Part shown: piece by piece, positions 8,418 through 13,899 of the stretch
Position numbering within the stretch: the stretch's first letter is position 1
Layout of the letters: each line of letters begins with the position of its first letter
NCBI GenBank assembly: GCA_964546145.1
Contig: CAZJIU010000061.1
Location: 1 to 13,899, forward strand
Direction: 5' to 3'
Origin: CAZAKO01 sp964546145
GTDB taxonomy: Bacteria; Fidelibacterota; UBA2242
Length of the DNA stretch: 13,899 bases
Notes under the pieces: model-generated
Database searches by the model: none
Told to the model about the DNA's origin: nothing
The model's input: the letters and a program-made list of their open reading frames with translations, nothing else
Program-made: the position numbers and the translations under genes

Positions 8418-8446
8418 TTGCATCTAAGTCCAATTATTTGTATTAT
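8418..8446 (+). promoter_or_regulatory. possible sigma-70-type promoter of mscS
   Basis: TTGCAT (8418-8423) and TATTAT (8441-8446) are separated by 17 bp, 36 bp before the mscS start. The -10 box matches 5 of 6 consensus bases but the -35 only 3 of 6, in an AT-rich spacer where chance matches are common. Confidence 0.3.
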
Positions 8447-8481
8447 TTTCTTGATCTTACAATGTGAAGCAGGAGAATACA

Positions 8482-9324
8482 ATGATTAATTTTAAAGATT
8501 TAACGGATAAAATCATCCAGTGGTCGTTGGCGCACGGAATCCGGATTTTGTTGATTTTATTGATCACGATTGTGTTATTAATTTTAGTAAAGGTCTTGAC
8601 AAAGCGAATTTTCAAGTCACTTCATGTCAAAGATGATGAACAAATTAAAAGAAGAGAAACGCTAACGTCTGTTTTCCAGTTTGTTTTCAAAGTCATTATA
8701 ATTACCCTTTCCATAATGACTATCCTGGGTGAATTTGGAATTGAGATCGGACCCATATTGGCGGCTGCCGGTATCGTTGGATTAGCAATTGGCTTTGGTG
8801 CTCAAAGCATAGTAAAAGATTTCATCAATGGTTTCTTTATTTTATTGACCGATCAGATTCGGATTGGAGATGTGGTGGAAATATCCGGGAAATCCGGGAT
8901 TGTAGAAGGATTGAATCTGCGAATGGTTACCCTGCGCGATCTTGGCGGAAATGTGCACTACGTTCCCAATGGTGAAATCTCGGTGGTAACTAATATGACA
9001 AAGGGTTATTCCCGATATCTTTTTGAAATAGGAGTCAGCTATCGGGAAAATGTTGATGAAGTCATGGAAGTCATGCGCCAAGTTGATGATGAATTACGTC
9101 ATGACCCGGAATTTCAAGATGATATTCTTGAGCCATTGGAGATTCTTGGCTTGGATCGGTTCGGTGAATCGGCTGTTGTGATTCAAGCCCGGACAACCAC
9201 TAAGCCGATTAAACAGTGGCGTATCGCCAGAGAATTCAAACGGCGCCTAAAAATCCAGTTCGATAAACACGGTATTGAAATTCCTTACCCGCATTTAACG
9301 CTTTTCATGGGCAAGGATAAGTAG
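8482..9324 (+). CDS. mscS: small-conductance mechanosensitive channel, MscS family
   Basis: A heptameric inner-membrane channel subunit of the MscS type, which opens under membrane tension to release solutes during osmotic downshock. The 280 residues match the E. coli protein in size (286). Hydrophobic segments lie at about 20-37, 64-83 and 89-123; the last is the pore helix TM3, with the Gly/Ala-rich series GIVGLAIGFGAQSIVKDF (97-114). The beta domain follows, with IRIGDVVEI (126-134) and YVPNGEIS (160-167), then the alpha/beta cage domain ending in IPYPHLTL. The ATG at 8482 is preceded by AGGAG at 8471-8475 with 6-base spacing; a GTG at 8464 would add six residues but lacks such a site. It lies about 96 bp after pmbA, so it may have its own promoter. 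Confidence 0.92.
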   Translation: MINFKDLTDKIIQWSLAHGIRILLILLITIVLLILVKVLTKRIFKSLHVKDDEQIKRRETLTSVFQFVFKVIIITLSIMTILGEFGIEIGPILAAAGIVGLAIGFGAQSIVKDFINGFFILLTDQIRIGDVVEISGKSGIVEGLNLRMVTLRDLGGNVHYVPNGEISVVTNMTKGYSRYLFEIGVSYRENVDEVMEVMRQVDDELRHDPEFQDDILEPLEILGLDRFGESAVVIQARTTTKPIKQWRIAREFKRRLKIQFDKHGIEIPYPHLTLFMGKDK

Positions 9325-9414
9325 GATTAATCCCTGCCACTACATATCAACATTAAGAAGTAGATGAATTCAATTACTAAAAATCCACGTTCATCACTTT
9401 TGAAAGGAAACCAG

Positions 9415-9912
9415 ATGCTTATTCCCACCCTGATTATGGTTGTAATTGCGATAATTTTAATTATTATTGGATTCAATCGTGAAGGCAATATTTACTTGAT
9501 CGGTTTAAAATCTGCCTGGCAAATGACCTATCAGGTTTTACCGTTGCTGATTTTTGCGTTTATCGTTGCCGGTATGATACAGGTGTTGTTGCCGCAGGAC
9601 TTACTAAATAAATGGATTGGCACGGAGTCTGGATTGCGGGGAATTGTAATTGGGATGGTTGCCGGTGGACTGACACCCGGCGGTCCTTATGTCAGTTTGC
9701 CAGTTATTGCCGGTCTATTAAAAGCCGGTGCCGGAATAGGTACAATGGTTGCTTTTCTGACCAGTTGGTCTTTATGGGCAATTGCGCGATTGCCGATGGA
9801 AGTCGGAATACTGGGTTGGAAATTCACCCTGATCCGTTTAGCCTCAACCTTTTTCTTTCCACCGATTGCCGGATTGATTGCCCAATTTCTTTTTGCGAGT
9901 TTCAATAAGTGA
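9415..9912 (+). CDS. half-size membrane permease, YraQ/ArsP-like (DUF318 superfamily)
   Basis: A very hydrophobic 165-residue protein with about five membrane segments (near 2-20, 38-60, 74-102, 106-126 and 136-162). The core contains GGLTPGGPYVSLPVIAGLLK (84-103) followed by GAGIGTMVAFLTSWSL. This arrangement resembles one half of the YraQ/ArsP_1 predicted permeases, whose full-length members have two related halves. A half-size protein would have to dimerise or find a partner. The substrate is unknown; arsenic should not be assumed. The ATG at 9415 has AAAGGA at 9403-9408 with 6-base spacing. An ATG at 9364 would add 17 polar residues and has only a weak AAGAAG before it. The neighbours mscS and msrBA suggest an envelope or stress setting but do not define the function. 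The family call is from pattern memory. Confidence 0.62.
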   Translation: MLIPTLIMVVIAIILIIIGFNREGNIYLIGLKSAWQMTYQVLPLLIFAFIVAGMIQVLLPQDLLNKWIGTESGLRGIVIGMVAGGLTPGGPYVSLPVIAGLLKAGAGIGTMVAFLTSWSLWAIARLPMEVGILGWKFTLIRLASTFFFPPIAGLIAQFLFASFNK

Positions 9913-9976
9913 CGGTCCGTTTATTGTCGTTATTGATTACATTATTACTCTTTCCGATTTGTATCCGATTGAATTA

Positions 9977-10000
9977 AAAGGTCATCTAAATGTGATCTTT
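9977..10000 (+). other. small inverted repeat before msrBA
   Basis: AAAGGTCA and TGATCTTT can pair over 8 bp (one G-U) around an 8-base loop. It lies between the permease stop and the msrBA start. It could be a weak terminator or a leader hairpin; there is no proper U tract and the stem is AT-rich. Confidence 0.25.
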
Positions 10001-10021
10001 ACTAAATGGAAAAGAGGAGTA

Positions 10022-10948
10022 ATGCAAAATCAAATATTCCATCTGTTCTTAATAATCGTTACAATTAACCAACTTACTTATACTCAGGAAACTATGAAGT
10101 ACAATGAATTGACCCCTTTTGAACAAAAAATCATTCTTGGTAAAGGTACTGAGGCGCCTTGGACTGGGAAATATGTGCATAACAAAGAGACCGGCACTTA
10201 TCTTTGTAAACGCTGTAATGCTCCACTTTATCGTTCTGCCGATAAGTTTGATGCTCATTGTGGCTGGCCTAGTTTTGACGATGAGATTCCCGGTGCTGTG
10301 AAGCATGTGCCGGATGCGGATGGGATTCGCACCGAAATTATCTGTGCCAACTGTGGTGCTCATCTCGGACATGTTTTTGAAGGCGAAAAACTTACATCTA
10401 AAAATGTTCGTCATTGTGTTAATTCCGCATCGCTTAATTTTATTTCGTCTGAATCTGAATTATCGCAAAATGAGCGGGCAATCTTCGCCGCCGGCTGCTT
10501 CTGGGGAACGGAGTACTATTTTCAGAAGGCACCGGGAGTTATTTCGACGACTGTTGGTTACACCGGCGGGCACAAAGACAATCCGACATATCGGGAGGTT
10601 TGCAGCGGCACAACCGGGCATAAAGAAGCCATCGAGATTATCTTTGATCCAAATCAAACCAGTTTTGAAAAATTGGCAAAATTATTTTTCGAGATTCATG
10701 ACTTTTCGCAAACAGATGGCCAGGGCCCCGATCTTGGTGAGCAATACTTATCCTATATTTTTTATACGAATGGTGAACAAAAAAAGGTGACTGAAAAATT
10801 AATAGATATTTTAAGGCAGAAAGGTTATCGAGTAGCTACTAAAATTGAACCGGCTGGGACTTTCTGGAAGGCTGAGGATTATCATCAGGATTATTATCAG
10901 AATAATGGCAAACAGCCTTATTGCCATGTCTATCGAAAGATATTTTAA
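10022..10948 (+). CDS. msrBA: bifunctional methionine sulfoxide reductase, MsrB-MsrA fusion
   Basis: One protein that reduces both epimers of methionine sulfoxide: MsrB acts on the R form and MsrA on the S form. In 308 residues, the MsrB domain comes first (about 28-141), with zinc cysteines C62/C65 and C108/C111, the FDAHCGWPSF segment (76-85) and catalytic C132 in RHCVNSASLNF. The MsrA domain (about 152-308) has catalytic C159 in GCFWG, SGTTGH (195-200) and a probable resolving C301 in QPYCH. From ATG 10022, with AGAGGAG just upstream (spacing short), the first 20 or so residues include the hydrophobic run IFHLFLIIVTI, a possible signal or anchor without basic residues. From ATG 10094, which has its own CAGGA, the enzyme would be cytosolic. 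The open frame upstream to 9878 overlaps the permease and is not used here. Confidence 0.9.
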   Translation: MQNQIFHLFLIIVTINQLTYTQETMKYNELTPFEQKIILGKGTEAPWTGKYVHNKETGTYLCKRCNAPLYRSADKFDAHCGWPSFDDEIPGAVKHVPDADGIRTEIICANCGAHLGHVFEGEKLTSKNVRHCVNSASLNFISSESELSQNERAIFAAGCFWGTEYYFQKAPGVISTTVGYTGGHKDNPTYREVCSGTTGHKEAIEIIFDPNQTSFEKLAKLFFEIHDFSQTDGQGPDLGEQYLSYIFYTNGEQKKVTEKLIDILRQKGYRVATKIEPAGTFWKAEDYHQDYYQNNGKQPYCHVYRKIF

Positions 10949-10958
10949 AATTAAGTCA

Positions 10959-12509
10959 TTAGCCCTTAAATCGCTTTACATTGATGTTAAATTTTTCAAT
11001 CTTGTAGCCAATGATCCTTTCGCTAGTATTTAACAGCCGGGCGGCTTTGGCTTTATTCCCGTTAGTAGATTTGAGTACATCCTGAATTAGCTCTTTCTCG
11101 TAAGATGCAACTGCCTCTTGTAACGATAATTGCGGAACCGTGTTACTGCTTTCGGCGGTCTGCAAGGTCGGAGGTAAGTGATAACTGTGCAGTACCTGAT
11201 CTTCACAAATTAAGACCGATCTTTCGATACAATTCTCTAATTCGCGAACATTCCCGGGCCAATGATAGCGCATTAACATATCAATTGCCGGGGTTGAGAT
11301 TCGTTTTACGGGTTTTTTATATTTGCGCCCATATTTCAGCATAAAGTGGTCGGCGAGTAGCAAAATATCGGTTTTGCGTTCGCGCAAGGGCGGTAAAAAA
11401 ATGGAAAAAACGTTTAACCGGTAATAGAGGTCTTCTCTGAATTTGCCTTTCTCCATCAGCAGTTCAATGTTTTGGTTAGTTGCGGCGATAATCCGAACAT
11501 CAACTTTGATAGTTTCAGTGCCGCCGACTCGTTCGAATTCCTGCTCCTGTAAGACGCGCAGCAATTTCACCTGGGTCATTAATGAGAGATCACCTACTTC
11601 ATCCAGAAAAATGGTTCCTTTATCAGCCAGTTCAAAACGACCCTTTTTAGTAGCCATTGCCCCGGTAAAAGCACCCTTTTCGTAGCCAAAAAATTCCGAC
11701 TCGATCAGGTTTTCGGGAATTGCGGCACAGTTGACGCGAATAAAGGGTTTGTCGTTGCGGGTTGAATTATAATGAATAGCTTTGGCGATCAGCTCCTTGC
11801 CGGTACCTGATTCCCCCCGAATCATGACAGTTGTATCGGTCGCCGCAATTCTAGTCACCTGTTCGAACACATCACGCATTTCATGGCTGGTGCCGATAAT
11901 ATTGCGGAAGCTAAATTCATCCTGTAATTTGTACTTCAAAGATACATTTTCATCCATCAGTCGTTGGCGTTCCTGACTTACCGTGCGATCAACTCTGATT
12001 GGTTGAAGCAGTGCCGAGGCTACCAAAGAGAAAAAATCCAGGGTAGTGTTATAATCACGGCGTGGATTATGAGCAAGAAGGATTAATAAAGCTCCTAATG
12101 ACTGATAATCGAGCATAATCGGAATTCCATAAAAGGTATATTCTTTGTTGTCTTTTTCAATCAATTGATAGATTTCATTCTGATATTGAGGCTCTTTGGT
12201 GATACGCGGAATAATCGCCGGTTTACCATTTCTTAAAATTTGCCCGATTAAGCCCTCATTTTTCTTAATATTAAGCTTAGAGCTCAAGGTTGGATAAAGG
12301 GTTGATACCAGGTTTAGATTATCGTCAGCTTCATCAATCAGGCAGATCATTCCATACTTAACATTATAGGATTCCTGCAGAATTTTTAGAGTCGCATATA
12401 AGGATTCCTGGAGGTTTAAATTGCGACTGAGAGCTTGATTGATTTCAATCAGGATTGACAGTTTTTTGATAATTACCGCCGAAGATGAAGTTCTGGGATT
12501 GGTCGTCAT
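10959..12509 (-). CDS. sigma-54-dependent transcriptional activator, NifA-like (GAF, AAA+, Fis-type HTH)
   Basis: A 516-residue bacterial enhancer-binding protein. An N-terminal GAF sensor domain (about 15-170) joins a sigma-54 AAA+ domain (about 203-425) with Walker A GESGTGKE (232-239), the sigma-54 contact loop GAFTGA (279-284), Walker B TIFLDE (299-304) and the FREDLYYRLNVF segment (357-368) that holds the arginine fingers. A Fis-type helix-turn-helix near 480-508 (NGNKAKAARLLNTSERIIGYKIEKF) is notably NifA-like. There is no receiver domain, so no histidine kinase is implied; a small ligand or partner protein probably acts through the GAF domain. The ATG at 12509 has AAAGGA upstream. It is transcribed divergently from glnA and convergently with msrBA (10 bp apart). 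It should not be called nifA: no nif genes are visible. Confidence 0.92.
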   Translation of the reverse strand: MTTNPRTSSSAVIIKKLSILIEINQALSRNLNLQESLYATLKILQESYNVKYGMICLIDEADDNLNLVSTLYPTLSSKLNIKKNEGLIGQILRNGKPAIIPRITKEPQYQNEIYQLIEKDNKEYTFYGIPIMLDYQSLGALLILLAHNPRRDYNTTLDFFSLVASALLQPIRVDRTVSQERQRLMDENVSLKYKLQDEFSFRNIIGTSHEMRDVFEQVTRIAATDTTVMIRGESGTGKELIAKAIHYNSTRNDKPFIRVNCAAIPENLIESEFFGYEKGAFTGAMATKKGRFELADKGTIFLDEVGDLSLMTQVKLLRVLQEQEFERVGGTETIKVDVRIIAATNQNIELLMEKGKFREDLYYRLNVFSIFLPPLRERKTDILLLADHFMLKYGRKYKKPVKRISTPAIDMLMRYHWPGNVRELENCIERSVLICEDQVLHSYHLPPTLQTAESSNTVPQLSLQEAVASYEKELIQDVLKSTNGNKAKAARLLNTSERIIGYKIEKFNINVKRFKG

Positions 12510-12575
12510 TTTTTTATTCCTTTAAAAAAACCGGGTCTAATATAATACATTTTCGTAATCAATAAAATAACTTAT

Positions 12576-12587
12576 TACAAATTTGTA
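12576..12587. promoter_or_regulatory. 12-bp palindrome upstream of the activator gene, possible operator
   Basis: TACAAATTTGTA is perfectly self-complementary and centred about 72 bp before the activator start codon. It could be an operator, but it is AT-rich and occurs once. Confidence 0.25.
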
Positions 12588-12754
12588 GATATTGTGATTG
12601 ATAATGAAGGATGGGGGTGAAAGATCAGGATTGCCTATGTTCATTGAGACGGATTCCGTAGTGCAACTATTAATTGGTTTGGTAATTTGAATTTATCATC
12701 TATTCAGAATAATGATTGGAAGTGCTTCCTTACAAGTGATTTTTTATTCTCGAT

Positions 12755-12830
12755 ATTATGACATTATTGTTGAGTAATTTTGATAATCACACAAAAATGT
12801 AGTATCGAAATATTGCTCAATCGTCATGAT
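12755..12830. repeat. long imperfect inverted repeat, candidate enhancer site or structured RNA upstream of glnA
   Basis: ATTATGAC (12755-12762) pairs with GTCATGAT (12823-12830), and TTGAGTAAT (12770-12778) pairs with ATTGCTCAA (12812-12820), each with a single G-U. Inside them GATA (12782-12785) faces TATC (12803-12806). All three pairings nest, giving up to 21 paired positions. If glnA is transcribed from the -24/-12 candidate, this lies roughly 100-175 bp upstream of the start, where activators of this class usually bind. Confidence 0.45.
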
Positions 12831-12904
12831 TCTGTTGTGTTATGTTCTCTATAAATAATGTTTTGGGGAATAATTGAGGGAGGTATATCAGTCCCAGATT
12901 AGTT

Positions 12905-12920
12905 TGGCCTGAAATTTGTC
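12905..12920 (+). promoter_or_regulatory. possible sigma-54 (-24/-12) promoter of glnA
   Basis: TGGCCT, a 5-base spacer and TTGTC align with the consensus TGGCAC-N5-TTGCA at the correct spacing. The -24 GG is intact but the -12 GC reads GT, a significant mismatch. It lies about 80 bp before glnA. A weak sigma-70-like alternative, TTGAAA-17-TTAAAA, is at 12928-12956. Confidence 0.35.
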
Positions 12921-13000
12921 TCAAAGTTTGAAATTTATTGTGAAAGTGGATTAAAAAGAGGAAAGAGTAGAAATTGAGATTAATAAGCAAGGAGTAATGT

Positions 13001-13899
13001 ATGACACCAAAAGAGTTTTTTGAATTTGCCAAGAAGAACAATGCCGCGATGATGGATTTAAAATTCGTTGATATGCTTGGTACCTGGCAACACTGTTCGT
13101 ATCCCATTAATTGTCTCGATGAAGGTATTTTCGAAGAGGGACTTGGTTTTGACGGTTCTTCAATTCGGGGTTGGCAGGAAATCCATAAATCCGACTTGAT
13201 GGCAGTGTGTGATCCGAATACAGCTGTTATGGATCCTTTCTTTGAGAAACCAACCGTCAGCGTTCTGGCCAATATTGTTGATCCTGAGACTCGTGAGGAT
13301 TATTGTAAATGTCCGCGCCATGTTGTACGGAGAGCTGCCAACTACTTAAAAGAGACTGGAATTGGCGATGTCTGCTATGTTGGTCCAGAACCTGAGTTTT
13401 TTATTTTTGATGAGGTTCGCTATGAACAGAATCAGCATATTGGTTATTATCAAATAGATTCGGTAGAGGGTGCCTGGAATTCAGCCCGTATCGAAGAACC
13501 GAACCTGGGTTACAAACCTAGTTTTAAGGGTGGCTATTTCCCGGTTAGTCCGACCGACACTTATCATGATCTACGGGGTGAGATGGTCTACCATATGATG
13601 AAAGTGGGGATTAAGGTGGAGGCTCATCACCATGAGGTAGCCACTGCCGGTCAGAGTGAAATTGATATGCAATTTACCGAACTAACTAAAATGGCTGACC
13701 AGTTTATGTGGTATAAATACATTAGTAAAAATGTCGCCAAAAAATATGGCAAGACGGTGACCTTTATGCCGAAACCGGTTTTTGAAGATAATGGTTCCGG
13801 GATGCATACTCATATGTCCATCTGGAAAGGTGGCAAGAACCTGTTTGCCGGTAACAAATATGCCGGATTTTCGCAATTGGGATTATGGGCAATAGGTGG
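13001..13899 (+). CDS. glnA: glutamine synthetase type I, N-terminal part (truncated by window end)
   Basis: GlnA condenses glutamate and ammonia to glutamine using ATP, the main entry of ammonia into metabolism; type I enzymes are cytoplasmic dodecamers of about 470 residues. The first 299 codons are present without a stop and the gene continues past the window. Visible signatures are GFDGSSIRGW (49-58), metal-binding E130 and E132 in GPEPEFF, HHHEVATAGQSEID (209-222) with E212 and E220, and NGSGMHTHMS (264-273) with H269; spacing is almost identical to the E. coli enzyme. This resembles the I-beta type, which can be adenylylated, but the modified Tyr would lie beyond the window. The ATG at 13001 has AAGGAG at 12989-12994; an ATG at 12997 is out of frame. 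The divergent sigma-54 activator is a likely regulator. Confidence 0.96.
   Translation, partial: MTPKEFFEFAKKNNAAMMDLKFVDMLGTWQHCSYPINCLDEGIFEEGLGFDGSSIRGWQEIHKSDLMAVCDPNTAVMDPFFEKPTVSVLANIVDPETREDYCKCPRHVVRRAANYLKETGIGDVCYVGPEPEFFIFDEVRYEQNQHIGYYQIDSVEGAWNSARIEEPNLGYKPSFKGGYFPVSPTDTYHDLRGEMVYHMMKVGIKVEAHHHEVATAGQSEIDMQFTELTKMADQFMWYKYISKNVAKKYGKTVTFMPKPVFEDNGSGMHTHMSIWKGGKNLFAGNKYAGFSQLGLWAIG

Larger units (their letters stand above)
12510..13000. other. 491-bp divergent control region, activator gene to glnA
   Basis: No convincing gene lies here. The stretch is more AT-rich than the flanking genes and contains, in order: a 12-bp palindrome near the activator gene, a short GGAAG/CTTCC dyad (12718-12729), a long imperfect inverted repeat (12755-12830), an imperfect -24/-12 element (12905-12920) and the glnA ribosome-binding site AAGGAG (12989-12994). 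The pattern TTGAG recurs at 12644, 12770, 12874 and 12974 on the plus strand and once inverted at 12816-12820. The best small frame (12604-12690, 28 codons) has no ribosome-binding site. Confidence 0.7.

Noticed and set aside
9878..10021. 48-codon upstream extension of msrBA overlapping the permease gene
   Set aside because: The extension has no similarity to MsrB proteins, would overlap the permease by 35 bases, and better-placed starts with ribosome-binding sites exist downstream.
10305..10790. 161-codon plus-strand frame inside msrBA
   Set aside because: It is the second reading frame of the msrBA gene, basic and low in recognisable motifs, while the msrBA frame carries all conserved residues.
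12604..12690. 28-codon small frame (MKDGGERSGL...) in the glnA control region
   Set aside because: No ribosome-binding site, no hydrophobic or other telling pattern, and length expected by chance.
12817..13272. 151-codon open frame on the minus strand overlapping the start of glnA
   Set aside because: It is antisense to a clearly conserved glutamine synthetase sequence, has no recognisable domain, and its 3' part runs into AT-rich non-coding DNA.
1..13899. Search for CRISPR arrays, insertion sequences, tRNA or rRNA genes, phage or defence genes and toxin-antitoxin pairs
   Set aside because: No regularly spaced direct repeats, transposase motifs, cloverleaf-like sequences or recognisable defence domains were seen. 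The window reads as ordinary core metabolism and envelope genes.

Overview
This is chromosomal housekeeping DNA from a moderately AT-rich bacterium, probably a metagenome or draft assembly, because a run of exactly 100 N sits inside one gene. The gene content suggests a Gram-negative lineage near the FCB (Fibrobacteres-Chlorobi-Bacteroidetes) group: lysine synthesis by the LL-diaminopimelate aminotransferase route, a carbamoyl-phosphate synthetase of the CAD-like type shared by eukaryotes and Bacteroidetes, a Tat-exported TldD, and a NifA-like sigma-54 activator. Strong Shine-Dalgarno sites (AGGAGG, AAGGAG) precede several genes, which argues against Bacteroidota proper. A related candidate phylum is more likely. 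This placement is inference.

Layout. (1) 1-1389, plus strand: the 3' end of dapF and a complete dapL, which carry out adjacent steps of diaminopimelate and lysine synthesis and look translationally coupled. (2) 1414-5678, minus strand: a carA-carB operon making carbamoyl phosphate for pyrimidines and arginine, convergent with dapL. (3) 5862-8385, plus strand: a tldD-pmbA (tldE) pair. TldD has a twin-arginine signal and its zinc-protease core is lost in the assembly gap; the partner has no signal. (4) 8482-10948, plus strand: an MscS channel, a half-size YraQ/ArsP-like permease and an MsrB-MsrA fusion, all plausibly envelope or stress functions. (5) 10959-12509, minus strand: a GAF/AAA+/HTH sigma-54 activator, convergent with msrBA. 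(6) 12510-13000: a 491-bp AT-rich divergent control region. (7) 13001-13899, plus strand: the first 299 codons of type I glutamine synthetase, cut by the window end.

The most interesting part is the last: an orphan NifA-type activator head-to-head with glnA. The region between them holds a long imperfect inverted repeat where an upstream activating sequence would be expected, and an imperfect -24/-12 element closer to glnA. This suggests local nitrogen control. I saw no CRISPR array, insertion sequence, tRNA, rRNA, phage gene or defence cassette, and no convincing wholly new system.
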